Below are positions 1 to 11,389 of a stretch of DNA of 64,000 nt, in pieces. How positions within the stretch are numbered: position 1 is the first letter of the stretch; every line of letters starts with the position of its first letter. The stretch lies in assembly GCA_963210315.1 (NCBI GenBank), contig OY723290.1, positions 1 to 64,000 of the forward strand. The letters are read 5' to 3'. Both the position numbers and the translations under genes were made by a program. The notes below the pieces were generated by a model, which was not told the origin of the DNA, made no database searches, and saw nothing but the letters and a program-made list of their open reading frames with translations. The DNA comes from Rhynchopus euleeides. Taxonomy: Eukaryota > Euglenozoa > Diplonemea > Diplonemida > Diplonemidae.

Positions 1-3000
1 CGGGTTTGCGGGTTTGCGGGTTTGCGGGTTTGCGGGTTTGCGGGTTTGCGGGTTTGCGGGTTTGCGGGTTTGCGGGTTTGCGGGTTTGCGGGTTTGCGGG
101 TTTGCGGGTTTGCGGGTTTGCGGGTTTGCGGGTTTGCGGGTTTGCGGGTTTGCGGGTTTGCGGGTTTGCGGGTTTGCGGGTTTGCGGGTTTGCGGGTTTG
201 CGGGTTTGCGGGTTTGCGGGTTTGCGGGTTTGCGGGTTTGCGGGTTTGCGGGTTTGCGGGTTTGCGGGTTTGCGGGTTTGCGGGTTTGCGGGTTTGCGGG
301 TTTGCGGGTTTGCGGGTTTGCGGGTTTGCGGGTTTGCGGGTTTGCGGGTTTGCGGGTTTGCGGGTTTGCGGGTTTGCGGGTTTGCGGGTTTGCGGGTTTG
401 CGGGTTTGCGGGTTTGCGGGTTTGCGGGTTTGCGGGTTTGCGGGTTTGCGGGTTTGCGGGTTTGCGGGTTTGCGGGTTTGCGGGTTTGCGGGTTTGCGGG
501 TTTGCGGGTTTGCGGGTTTGCGGGTTTGCGGGTTTGCGGGTTTGCGGGTTTGCGGGTTTGCGGGTTTGCGGGTTTGCGGGTTTGCGGGTTTGCGGGTTTG
601 CGGGTTTGCGGGTTTGCGGGTTTGCGGGTTTGCGGGTTTGCGGGTTTGCGGGTTTGCGGGTTTGCGGGTTTGCGGGTTTGCGGGTTTGCGGGTTTGCGGG
701 TTTGCGGGTTTGCGGGTTTGCGGGTTTGCGGGTTTGCGGGTTTGCGGGTTTGCGGGTTTGCGGGTTTGCGGGTTTGCGGGTTTGCGGGTTTGCGGGTTTG
801 CGGGTTTGCGGGTTTGCGGGTTTGCGGGTTTGCGGGTTTGCGGGTTTGCGGGTTTGCGGGTTTGCGGGTTTGCGGGTTTGCGGGTTTGCGGGTTTGCGGG
901 TTTGCGGGTTTGCGGGTTTGCGGGTTTGCGGGTTTGCGGGTTTGCGGGTTTGCGGGTTTGCGGGTTTGCGGGTTTGCGGGTTTGCGGGTTTGCGGGTTTG
1001 CGGGTTTGCGGGTTTGCGGGTTTGCGGGTTTGCGGGTTTGCGGGTTTGCGGGTTTGCGGGTTTGCGGGTTTGCGGGTTTGCGGGTTTGCGGGTTTGCGGG
1101 TTTGCGGGTTTGCGGGTTTGCGGGTTTGCGGGTTTGCGGGTTTGCGGGTTTGCGGGTTTGCGGGTTTGCGGGTTTGCGGGTTTGCGGGTTTGCGGGTTTG
1201 CGGGTTTGCGGGTTTGCGGGTTTGCGGGTTTGCGGGTTTGCGGGTTTGCGGGTTTGCGGGTTTGCGGGTTTGCGGGTTTGCGGGTTTGCGGGTTTGCGGG
1301 TTTGCGGGTTTGCGGGTTTGCGGGTTTGCGGGTTTGCGGGTTTGCGGGTTTGCGGGTTTGCGGGTTTGCGGGTTTGCGGGTTTGCGGGTTTGCGGGTTTG
1401 CGGGTTTGCGGGTTTGCGGGTTTGCGGGTTTGCGGGTTTGCGGGTTTGCGGGTTTGCGGGTTTGCGGGTTTGCGGGTTTGCGGGTTTGCGGGTTTGCGGG
1501 TTTGCGGGTTTGCGGGTTTGCGGGTTTGCGGGTTTGCGGGTTTGCGGGTTTGCGGGTTTGCGGGTTTGCGGGTTTGCGGGTTTGCGGGTTTGCGGGTTTG
1601 CGGGTTTGCGGGTTTGCGGGTTTGCGGGTTTGCGGGTTTGCGGGTTTGCGGGTTTGCGGGTTTGCGGGTTTGCGGGTTTGCGGGTTTGCGGGTTTGCGGG
1701 TTTGCGGGTTTGCGGGTTTGCGGGTTTGCGGGTTTGCGGGTTTGCGGGTTTGCGGGTTTGCGGGTTTGCGGGTTTGCGGGTTTGCGGGTTTGCGGGTTTG
1801 CGGGTTTGCGGGTTTGCGGGTTTGCGGGTTTGCGGGTTTGCGGGTTTGCGGGTTTGCGGGTTTGCGGGTTTGCGGGTTTGCGGGTTTGCGGGTTTGCGGG
1901 TTTGCGGGTTTGCGGGTTTGCGGGTTTGCGGGTTTGCGGGTTTGCGGGTTTGCGGGTTTGCGGGTTTGCGGGTTTGCGGGTTTGCGGGTTTGCGGGTTTG
2001 CGGGTTTGCGGGTTTGCGGGTTTGCGGGTTTGCGGGTTTGCGGGTTTGCGGGTTTGCGGGTTTGCGGGTTTGCGGGTTTGCGGGTTTGCGGGTTTGCGGG
2101 TTTGCGGGTTTGCGGGTTTGCGGGTTTGCGGGTTTGCGGGTTTGCGGGTTTGCGGGTTTGCGGGTTTGCGGGTTTGCGGGTTTGCGGGTTTGCGGGTTTG
2201 CGGGTTTGCGGGTTTGCGGGTTTGCGGGTTTGCGGGTTTGCGGGTTTGCGGGTTTGCGGGTTTGCGGGTTTGCGGGTTTGCGGGTTTGCGGGTTTGCGGG
2301 TTTGCGGGTTTGCGGGTTTGCGGGTTTGCGGGTTTGCGGGTTTGCGGGTTTGCGGGTTTGCGGGTTTGCGGGTTTGCGGGTTTGCGGGTTTGCGGGTTTG
2401 CGGGTTTGCGGGTTTGCGGGTTTGCGGGTTTGCGGGTTTGCGGGTTTGCGGGTTTGCGGGTTTGCGGGTTTGCGGGTTTGCGGGTTTGCGGGTTTGCGGG
2501 TTTGCGGGTTTGCGGGTTTGCGGGTTTGCGGGTTTGCGGGTTTGCGGGTTTGCGGGTTTGCGGGTTTGCGGGTTTGCGGGTTTGCGGGTTTGCGGGTTTG
2601 CGGGTTTGCGGGTTTGCGGGTTTGCGGGTTTGCGGGTTTGCGGGTTTGCGGGTTTGCGGGTTTGCGGGTTTGCGGGTTTGCGGGTTTGCGGGTTTGCGGG
2701 TTTGCGGGTTTGCGGGTTTGCGGGTTTGCGGGTTTGCGGGTTTGCGGGTTTGCGGGTTTGCGGGTTTGCGGGTTTGCGGGTTTGCGGGTTTGCGGGTTTG
2801 CGGGTTTGCGGGTTTGCGGGTTTGCGGGTTTGCGGGTTTGCGGGTTTGCGGGTTTGCGGGTTTGCGGGTTTGCGGGTTTGCGGGTTTGCGGGTTTGCGGG
2901 TTTGCGGGTTTGCGGGTTTGCGGGTTTGCGGGTTTGCGGGTTTGCGGGTTTGCGGGTTTGCGGGTTTGCGGGTTTGCGGGTTTGCGGGTTTGCGGGTTTG

Positions 3001-6000
3001 CGGGTTTGCGGGTTTGCGGGTTTGCGGGTTTGCGGGTTTGCGGGTTTGCGGGTTTGCGGGTTTGCGGGTTTGCGGGTTTGCGGGTTTGCGGGTTTGCGGG
3101 TTTGCGGGTTTGCGGGTTTGCGGGTTTGCGGGTTTGCGGGTTTGCGGGTTTGCGGGTTTGCGGGTTTGCGGGTTTGCGGGTTTGCGGGTTTGCGGGTTTG
3201 CGGGTTTGCGGGTTTGCGGGTTTGCGGGTTTGCGGGTTTGCGGGTTTGCGGGTTTGCGGGTTTGCGGGTTTGCGGGTTTGCGGGTTTGCGGGTTTGCGGG
3301 TTTGCGGGTTTGCGGGTTTGCGGGTTTGCGGGTTTGCGGGTTTGCGGGTTTGCGGGTTTGCGGGTTTGCGGGTTTGCGGGTTTGCGGGTTTGCGGGTTTG
3401 CGGGTTTGCGGGTTTGCGGGTTTGCGGGTTTGCGGGTTTGCGGGTTTGCGGGTTTGCGGGTTTGCGGGTTTGCGGGTTTGCGGGTTTGCGGGTTTGCGGG
3501 TTTGCGGGTTTGCGGGTTTGCGGGTTTGCGGGTTTGCGGGTTTGCGGGTTTGCGGGTTTGCGGGTTTGCGGGTTTGCGGGTTTGCGGGTTTGCGGGTTTG
3601 CGGGTTTGCGGGTTTGCGGGTTTGCGGGTTTGCGGGTTTGCGGGTTTGCGGGTTTGCGGGTTTGCGGGTTTGCGGGTTTGCGGGTTTGCGGGTTTGCGGG
3701 TTTGCGGGTTTGCGGGTTTGCGGGTTTGCGGGTTTGCGGGTTTGCGGGTTTGCGGGTTTGCGGGTTTGCGGGTTTGCGGGTTTGCGGGTTTGCGGGTTTG
3801 CGGGTTTGCGGGTTTGCGGGTTTGCGGGTTTGCGGGTTTGCGGGTTTGCGGGTTTGCGGGTTTGCGGGTTTGCGGGTTTGCGGGTTTGCGGGTTTGCGGG
3901 TTTGCGGGTTTGCGGGTTTGCGGGTTTGCGGGTTTGCGGGTTTGCGGGTTTGCGGGTTTGCGGGTTTGCGGGTTTGCGGGTTTGCGGGTTTGCGGGTTTG
4001 CGGGTTTGCGGGTTTGCGGGTTTGCGGGTTTGCGGGTTTGCGGGTTTGCGGGTTTGCGGGTTTGCGGGTTTGCGGGTTTGCGGGTTTGCGGGTTTGCGGG
4101 TTTGCGGGTTTGCGGGTTTGCGGGTTTGCGGGTTTGCGGGTTTGCGGGTTTGCGGGTTTGCGGGTTTGCGGGTTTGCGGGTTTGCGGGTTTGCGGGTTTG
4201 CGGGTTTGCGGGTTTGCGGGTTTGCGGGTTTGCGGGTTTGCGGGTTTGCGGGTTTGCGGGTTTGCGGGTTTGCGGGTTTGCGGGTTTGCGGGTTTGCGGG
4301 TTTGCGGGTTTGCGGGTTTGCGGGTTTGCGGGTTTGCGGGTTTGCGGGTTTGCGGGTTTGCGGGTTTGCGGGTTTGCGGGTTTGCGGGTTTGCGGGTTTG
4401 CGGGTTTGCGGGTTTGCGGGTTTGCGGGTTTGCGGGTTTGCGGGTTTGCGGGTTTGCGGGTTTGCGGGTTTGCGGGTTTGCGGGTTTGCGGGTTTGCGGG
4501 TTTGCGGGTTTGCGGGTTTGCGGGTTTGCGGGTTTGCGGGTTTGCGGGTTTGCGGGTTTGCGGGTTTGCGGGTTTGCGGGTTTGCGGGTTTGCGGGTTTG
4601 CGGGTTTGCGGGTTTGCGGGTTTGCGGGTTTGCGGGTTTGCGGGTTTGCGGGTTTGCGGGTTTGCGGGTTTGCGGGTTTGCGGGTTTGCGGGTTTGCGGG
4701 TTTGCGGGTTTGCGGGTTTGCGGGTTTGCGGGTTTGCGGGTTTGCGGGTTTGCGGGTTTGCGGGTTTGCGGGTTTGCGGGTTTGCGGGTTTGCGGGTTTG
4801 CGGGTTTGCGGGTTTGCGGGTTTGCGGGTTTGCGGGTTTGCGGGTTTGCGGGTTTGCGGGTTTGCGGGTTTGCGGGTTTGCGGGTTTGCGGGTTTGCGGG
4901 TTTGCGGGTTTGCGGGTTTGCGGGTTTGCGGGTTTGCGGGTTTGCGGGTTTGCGGGTTTGCGGGTTTGCGGGTTTGCGGGTTTGCGGGTTTGCGGGTTTG
5001 CGGGTTTGCGGGTTTGCGGGTTTGCGGGTTTGCGGGTTTGCGGGTTTGCGGGTTTGCGGGTTTGCGGGTTTGCGGGTTTGCGGGTTTGCGGGTTTGCGGG
5101 TTTGCGGGTTTGCGGGTTTGCGGGTTTGCGGGTTTGCGGGTTTGCGGGTTTGCGGGTTTGCGGGTTTGCGGGTTTGCGGGTTTGCGGGTTTGCGGGTTTG
5201 CGGGTTTGCGGGTTTGCGGGTTTGCGGGTTTGCGGGTTTGCGGGTTTGCGGGTTTGCGGGTTTGCGGGTTTGCGGGTTTGCGGGTTTGCGGGTTTGCGGG
5301 TTTGCGGGTTTGCGGGTTTGCGGGTTTGCGGGTTTGCGGGTTTGCGGGTTTGCGGGTTTGCGGGTTTGCGGGTTTGCGGGTTTGCGGGTTTGCGGGTTTG
5401 CGGGTTTGCGGGTTTGCGGGTTTGCGGGTTTGCGGGTTTGCGGGTTTGCGGGTTTGCGGGTTTGCGGGTTTGCGGGTTTGCGGGTTTGCGGGTTTGCGGG
5501 TTTGCGGGTTTGCGGGTTTGCGGGTTTGCGGGTTTGCGGGTTTGCGGGTTTGCGGGTTTGCGGGTTTGCGGGTTTGCGGGTTTGCGGGTTTGCGGGTTTG
5601 CGGGTTTGCGGGTTTGCGGGTTTGCGGGTTTGCGGGTTTGCGGGTTTGCGGGTTTGCGGGTTTGCGGGTTTGCGGGTTTGCGGGTTTGCGGGTTTGCGGG
5701 TTTGCGGGTTTGCGGGTTTGCGGGTTTGCGGGTTTGCGGGTTTGCGGGTTTGCGGGTTTGCGGGTTTGCGGGTTTGCGGGTTTGCGGGTTTGCGGGTTTG
5801 CGGGTTTGCGGGTTTGCGGGTTTGCGGGTTTGCGGGTTTGCGGGTTTGCGGGTTTGCGGGTTTGCGGGTTTGCGGGTTTGCGGGTTTGCGGGTTTGCGGG
5901 TTTGCGGGTTTGCGGGTTTGCGGGTTTGCGGGTTTGCGGGTTTGCGGGTTTGCGGGTTTGCGGGTTTGCGGGTTTGCGGGTTTGCGGGTTTGCGGGTTTG

Positions 6001-6598
6001 CGGGTTTGCGGGTTTGCGGGTTTGCGGGTTTGCGGGTTTGCGGGTTTGCGGGTTTGCGGGTTTGCGGGTTTGCGGGTTTGCGGGTTTGCGGGTTTGCGGG
6101 TTTGCGGGTTTGCGGGTTTGCGGGTTTGCGGGTTTGCGGGTTTGCGGGTTTGCGGGTTTGCGGGTTTGCGGGTTTGCGGGTTTGCGGGTTTGCGGGTTTG
6201 CGGGTTTGCGGGTTTGCGGGTTTGCGGGTTTGCGGGTTTGCGGGTTTGCGGGTTTGCGGGTTTGCGGGTTTGCGGGTTTGCGGGTTTGCGGGTTTGCGGG
6301 TTTGCGGGTTTGCGGGTTTGCGGGTTTGCGGGTTTGCGGGTTTGCGGGTTTGCGGGTTTGCGGGTTTGCGGGTTTGCGGGTTTGCGGGTTTGCGGGTTTG
6401 CGGGTTTGCGGGTTTGCGGGTTTGCGGGTTTGCGGGTTTGCGGGTTTGCGGGTTTGCGGGTTTGCGGGTTTGCGGGTTTGCGGGTTTGCGGGTTTGCGGG
6501 TTTGCGGGTTTGCGGGTTTGCGGGTTTGCGGGTTTGCGGGTTTGCGGGTTTGCGGGTTTGCGGGTTTGCGGGTTTGCGGGTTTGCGGGTTTGCGGGTT
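1..6598 (+). repeat. Octamer satellite array (GGGTTTGC)n
   Basis: An uninterrupted tandem array of the 8-bp unit GGGTTTGC, about 825 copies with no variant unit seen. It is already running at the first base, so it extends left of the window. Because 8 is not a multiple of 3, all three plus frames read the same repeating peptide (RVCGFAGL) and the minus frames read KPANPQTR; none has a stop, so very long open frames exist purely by arithmetic. The regularly spaced GGG runs on the plus strand could form G-quadruplexes. It is not a coding region. It stops abruptly at the sequence GGGTTATTATACTG. Confidence 0.97.
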
Positions 6599-7200
6599 AT
6601 TATACTGTATTGCGGGTAGGGGGGTCAAAAAACTGCGAGACTGCATGCACTAACTCTGCTATGTTTCGGAGGTGGTCCAGATACACCGTGAAACGCACGG
6701 ACTCCGGAAACAGCCCCAGATTGGAGCCCAAAATTTGGTTCGCAAATTTTAATTATTTACTTGCGTGACTCATTTTTGGATTTTCCTTAGGAAAATGGCC
6801 ATTTTGCCCAGGATGGGGTATTTTTTTGCTGGACCCTCTGCTCCGTTTCCGTGGTCGTCCGATGGCACCGTGTCACGCACTGACTCCGGATATGACTCCA
6901 CACGTGACACAGACATGTTTGGTGAAATTTTTCATGATTTACTTGGGTGACTGAATTTTGGATTTTCCTGCAGAAAGTGGCCATTTTGGGGGGGTCTGGG
7001 CAAAAACCCCACTTTTCACCCACGTCAGTACTATCCCACCCCTGCCCCTGCTAACTTCTCATATGGCACCAGCACGTAGGTATGCGGGTGACCTCACAGG
7101 TGTACAATGACCCTGTGAGTTCTTGAGAAGAGTCAGACTACTGACGGGTGCTTACGGGTGCTTACGCCTGAACATGATGCCTGCAGCCCTGTGTGGCAGT
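6599..7200. other. Intergenic segment with a diverged ~185-bp tandem duplication
   Basis: No gene is seen. Two diverged copies of one block lie at about 6665-6810 and 6855-6995. Both contain a CACCGTG...ACGCAC..GACTCCGGA stretch, then TTTACTTG.GTGACT, then TTTTGGATTTTCCT and GGCCATTTTG. The function is unknown. Confidence 0.6.
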
Positions 7201-7363
7201 CTTGTTGACTGGTGCTGCAGTACACGGGTCGGCGGGCCGTGGCCCGGCGGTGGCGGGAGGCCAGGCGGAGAGGAGGGGCGCGAAGCGCCCCGACGCGGAG
7301 CGGCCGACCGCCACCGCCGGGCCACGGCCCGCCGACCCGTGTACTGCAGCACCAGTCAACAAG
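7201..7363. repeat. 56-bp perfect inverted repeat (hairpin or fold-back element)
   Basis: The left arm (7201-7256) and right arm (7308-7363) are exact reverse complements, separated by a 51-bp loop. The loop contains its own small hairpin, GGGGCGC-GAA-GCGCCCC. The complementarity continues imperfectly outward by about 12 bp (CCTGTG.GGC...). It could be a miniature inverted-repeat transposon or an extruded cruciform. Both strands are open here only because of the symmetry. No clear TSD was found. The 120 bp between this element and the next octamer array hold nothing recognisable. Confidence 0.9.
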
Positions 7364-7484
7364 GCCGCCACAGGTTAGCAACAAACCCACCGGTGCTAGA
7401 GGTCACTCCGGAGACGAGACGGCATTCCTCACTGCACCTGTGCTATGACGCAGGATGGTTCGACACGGGTGCTTATATTTCTAG

Positions 7485-7674
7485 TGCGGGTTTGCGGGTT
7501 TGCGGGTTTGCGGGTTTGCGGGTTTGCGGGTTTGCGGGTTTGCGGGTTTGCGGGTTTGCGGGTTTGCGGGTTTGCGGGTTTGCGGGTTTGCGGGTTTGCG
7601 GGTTTGCGGGTTTGCGGGTTTGCGGGTTTGCGGGTTTGCGGGTTTGCGGGTTTGCGGGTTTGCGGGTTTGCGGG
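7485..7674 (+). repeat. Octamer satellite island (GGGTTTGC)n
   Basis: About 24 perfect copies of the same octamer as at the window start, in the same orientation, about 890 bp further on. It shows the repeat is interstitial and dispersed rather than a single chromosome-end tract. Confidence 0.95.
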
Positions 7675-7727
7675 CGAGTTCTTCGGCTTCTCGACCACCT
7701 TCAGTCCCCATCCAGCCCACTCCTGCA

Positions 7728-8490
7728 CTTTTTTTTTTTTTGGTACCCGGGGGCGAACCGGGGGACTGCTACTCTCCACCTCTGCTCTTGGGGTGTCTGC
7801 TGCTTGTCGAGATGACATGCTGGGCGGAAGCCAACGACACAGTTGCTGTTGGCCACGTGTGGCAGAGGCTAGAGGCTAGAGGGCCGTGTACTTGGCAAGT
7901 TCGAACAACAAGGGCCAGACCTCTTCTACAGTCTCTCCCCAAATGGCGACCGTTCGAAAAGTCCAGGGCCCAGAACGCGCAAAAAACAGGGTTGAAACAG
8001 TCCCTGTCGAGCGGTTTGCGGGACCGAGCGGGCCATCCCTCCAAACCACTCGAACTGGGGGAGGGAACTGCAGAGGAGGGGCGGAATCGAGGGGAATGGT
8101 GGAATCAGGGAGCGAATTTACAGGGGTCCGTGGTGCCGTGGCTCTCACACACGTTCTGCTGGTGCCACTCCGAGTTTGTGGCGAACTTTTTCGGACACCA
8201 CCGACCCCCCCAAAGGGCAAGACTATTCACACTGTGCAAGACTCTATTAAGGGGGAGGGGCGGGGGGGGGGACGATCAGATTTGTTTGTTTAGGCGCCGT
8301 GGGACCGAATGGACTTTCCGGACCCACGGCTCGAAGGTCAAACTATACACACTGGAATCGATGATGATGCTTGGGGGCCTAGGCGCGAGGGGAACGGACG
8401 CGGGGGTCCCAACCACCCACCCTAGACGGACTATACACACGACTCTACCGAAGAGGGGAGGAGGGGGAAGGGGGGGGGAGGAGGTTGCAC
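7728..8490 (-). repeat. LINE 3' UTR family B, copy 1
   Basis: This segment is homologous, at roughly three-quarters identity by eye, to the reverse complement of 16060-16766. It contains internal sub-repeats of the form C-tract, TAATAGAGTC, then GTGTGTATAGT. It ends on the minus strand in GGGTACC plus an A tail. No reading frame is conserved between copies, so I read it as untranslated. Confidence 0.75.
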
Positions 8491-8776
8491 CCTACGTGCA
8501 CCGTCCTCTCCCTGCATGAACGCTTCACCTCCGCCGACGGGGCCCCTGGCCCCCTACTCCGATCACCGCAGCCTGCCTCTCCTGCCCGCCGCCACGGTCC
8601 CTACGGTCGCCGCCACCCCTGCCGCCGCCTCTCCCGGCTGCCCACCTGTCGCGGCCCTGCCTCCCTCCACCCTGGCCGTCGCCCCTCCTGTCCAGGGGGT
8701 CCGTCACCCCTCCCCCGCCACGGCCGCCCCGCGGTCGCACCGCCTCCTCCGGGTGCCGCTCACGCGTCCGTCTCTT

Positions 8777-8984
8777 GTCTGGGCCTTGCGCGCCTTGCCC
8801 ATCCGCTCCTTCCGCAGCGCGAGCTGCGGCACCATGGCGAGCACTCCTGCACGGAATGCCCCGTCCCCCTGCCGCTCAGGTCCACCAGCTCGCACTTGTC
8901 CTCACGGACCTGCAGACCCAAGCCTCAGCCACGGGGGCGATCGCGAGGGAGAAGAGCAGTGGGCCGAGGGGGTCACCCTGCTGC
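8777..8984. repeat. 208-bp direct duplication flanking U1, copy 1
   Basis: This block is identical by eye to 11182-11389. It ends exactly where the U1 retroposon begins, and the second copy starts exactly where U1 ends. It behaves as an extraordinarily long TSD inside the RT remnant. Confidence 0.9.
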
Positions 8985-11181
8985 GGGGGGATAAAATCCA
9001 ACTTGCTGCCTTCACGTGGCGCCCCCTGTGATTACCCTCCTTGGAGGGGAAACCAAAGCAAGCTCTGGTATTAAGATCCTTGGAATTGACCTTGGGGGGC
9101 CTCTTGAGTGAGTCTCGGGAGAAATCGGACCTGTGCATGGGTCAGGGCAGTGTGCGCGAGCATAAGGCCCTGGGCTGTTCCCTCTGAGTTGCTCTAATTG
9201 CATGAGTGGCTTGAGCACATGGACGTCTGCAGGCCAGCCTGTAGGAAGATCAGGATGCAGGGTTGCCCCCCTTTTGGGGCGTGAAAGCCTCGCCAATGCT
9301 TTCCCTAGTGCCGCGATCGGGCGTGCTGGAGCTGCGCGATGCCTGAGAAGATCCTGCTGGAGCTGATCCTGCCCCCACGTTGCGGCTCTAAGCCCTCAAC
9401 GGGTAGCCCCTCTGGGTGGTCGCTGCTGACCTGTGCCTGGCCCCTCCCCCTTCGCACAAGGGGTTGACTAGTGTTGCAGGCGGTGGAGTCATAGACAGCA
9501 CTGCCTTTTGCTTTCACCATTGGCCCTTTCTCTACTTTTTCGGTGCACAACAGAGACCTCTCTTTGTGTCGATGCGTTGCGGCTACAAACAAACCAACAA
9601 GCCCCTCCATCACTACAAAGAGCAGTTTTCTGAACCCTAGCGTTGTCCCAGCTAGCTTGTGTTTCCCTTTTGGGCTTTTTCTTTATCTTACAGAGATGAT
9701 CCGGACCGAGAATCTTTGCAGCTGTTGTTTGTCTGGGCTAGTTGGTACAGAATACAAGGTACAAGAGACAAGCAAGACAAGAAACGAAAAGAAGAAAGCG
9801 AAAGAAACACACATGAAAAGATCACACACATCAAACGACACGCCAAAAATGGCACAGCCTCTGGACATCCACTTAGCCAGCGAGGACCACACTGGTGACA
9901 GATTGCTCGTACATAACTCCAAAAACGGGGGGCTTGGTTGCTTCAATAGCATATGGTTGATAGCCGCCAACCGCTTTTGTGTTATGTGCAAGGAACCTGA
10001 AGTGGAAGTTGCACATTACACATTGCAATGAATGCTGAAACACAGAGTGTCACAGGAAACGATCGAGTAAAGAAAAACTCAAAGAAAAAGCCCAAAAGGG
10101 AAACACAAGCTAGCTGGGACAACGCTAGGGTTCAGAAAACTGCTCTTTGTAGTGATGGAGGGGCTTGTTGGTTTGTTTGTAGCCGCAACGCATCGACACA
10201 AAGAGAGGTCTCTGTTGTGCACCGAAAAAGTAGAGAAAGGGCCAATGGTGAAAGCAAAAGGCAGTGCTGTCTATGACTCCACCGCCTGCAACACTAGTCA
10301 ACCCCTTGTGCGAAGGGGGAGGGGCCAGGCACAGGTCAGCAGCGACCACCCAGAGGGGCTACCCGTTGAGGGCTTAGAGCCGCAACGTGGGGGCAGGATC
10401 AGCTCCAGCAGGATCTTCTCAGGCATCGCGCAGCTCCAGCACGCCCGATCGCGGCACTAGGGAAAGCATTGGCGAGGCTTTCACGCCCCAAAAGGGGGGC
10501 AACCCTGCATCCTGATCTTCCTACAGGCTGGCCTGCAGACGTCCATGTGCTCAAGCCACTCATGCAATTAGAGCAACTCAGAGGGAACAGCCCAGGGCCT
10601 TATGCTCGCGCACACTGCCCTGACCCATGCACAGGTCCGATTTCTCCCGAGACTCACTCAAGAGGCCCCCCAAGGTCAATTCCAAGGATCTTAATACCAG
10701 AGCTTGCTTTGGTTTCCCCTCCAATGAGGGTAATCACAGGGGGCGCCACGTGAAGGCAGCAAGTTGGATTTTATCCCCCCTTTTCTTTGAGTTTTTCTTT
10801 ACTCGATCGTTTCCTGTGACACTCTGTGTTTCAGCATTCATTGCAATGTGTAATGTGCAACTTCCACTTCAGGTTCCTTGCACATAACACAAAAGCGGTT
10901 GGCGGCTATCAACCATATGCTATTGAAGCAACCAAGCCCCCCGTTTTTGGAGTTATGTACGAGCAATCTGTCACCAGTGTGGTCCTCGCTGGCTAAGTGG
11001 ATGTCCAGAGGCTGTGCCATTTTTGGCGTGTCGTTTGATGTGTGTGATCTTTTCATGTGTGTTTCTTTCACTTTCTTCTTTTCGTTTCTTGTCTTGCTTG
11101 TCTCTTGTACCTTGTATTCTGTACCAACTAGCCCAGACAAACAACAGCTGCAAAGATTCTCGGTCCGGATGTCCCCCAAAA
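8985..11181 (-). mobile_element. U1: full-length retroposon U, split by U2
   Basis: A minus-strand copy of an unclassified ~1.1-kb repeat. On the plus strand it starts with the 3' end (GGGGGGATAAAATCC) at 8985 and runs to 9684. It resumes at 10789 after the nested U2 and ends with ATTCTCGGTCCGGATGTCCC near 11176. Family U has no convincing protein: its short frames resemble no domain I know. A TGGGCTAGTTGG stretch near the 5' end differs at one position from a Pol III A-box consensus, but no good B-box follows. The insertion is flanked by the 208-bp duplication. Confidence 0.85.
9685..10780 (+). mobile_element. U2: near-complete retroposon U nested in U1
   Basis: A plus-strand copy, 1096 bp, running from ATCTTACAGAGATGATCCGGACC to GGATTTTATCCCCCC. 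It is flanked by the 8-bp direct repeat TTTTCTTT (9677-9684 and 10781-10788), which lies once in the intact U sequence at that point. The extreme 5' end (GGGGGACA in other copies) is replaced by 15 unrelated bases. The 3' end is the same TTTATCCCCCC seen in U1 and U4. It is younger than U1. Confidence 0.9.
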
Positions 11182-11389
11182 GTCTGGGCCTTGCGCGCCT
11201 TGCCCATCCGCTCCTTCCGCAGCGCGAGCTGCGGCACCATGGCGAGCACTCCTGCACGGAATGCCCCGTCCCCCTGCCGCTCAGGTCCACCAGCTCGCAC
11301 TTGTCCTCACGGACCTGCAGACCCAAGCCTCAGCCACGGGGGCGATCGCGAGGGAGAAGAGCAGTGGGCCGAGGGGGTCACCCTGCTGC
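11182..11389. repeat. 208-bp direct duplication flanking U1, copy 2
   Basis: Second copy of the block at 8777-8984, directly abutting the right end of U1. Beyond it the RT coding sequence continues (GVQQGDPLG motif), so this is the copy joined to the older flank on that side. Confidence 0.9.

Noticed and set aside
1..6598. Telomere at the left edge
   Set aside because: A left chromosome end would show the C-rich strand on the plus strand; here the G-rich strand runs inward, and a second interstitial island exists.
1..6768. Open frames of more than 2200 codons
   Set aside because: They are produced by the stop-free 8-bp repeat in every frame. No composition, start context or end supports a gene.
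8500..8776. Arg/Gly-rich host protein on the minus strand
   Set aside because: It lies between the RT remnant and its 3' UTR and resembles the tail of the OTU-element ORF, so it is treated as part of the LINE.
9697..10753. Small proteins of 72-162 aa repeated in each U copy
   Set aside because: The frames are identical only because the repeat is identical. They change ends at insertion borders and show no domain.
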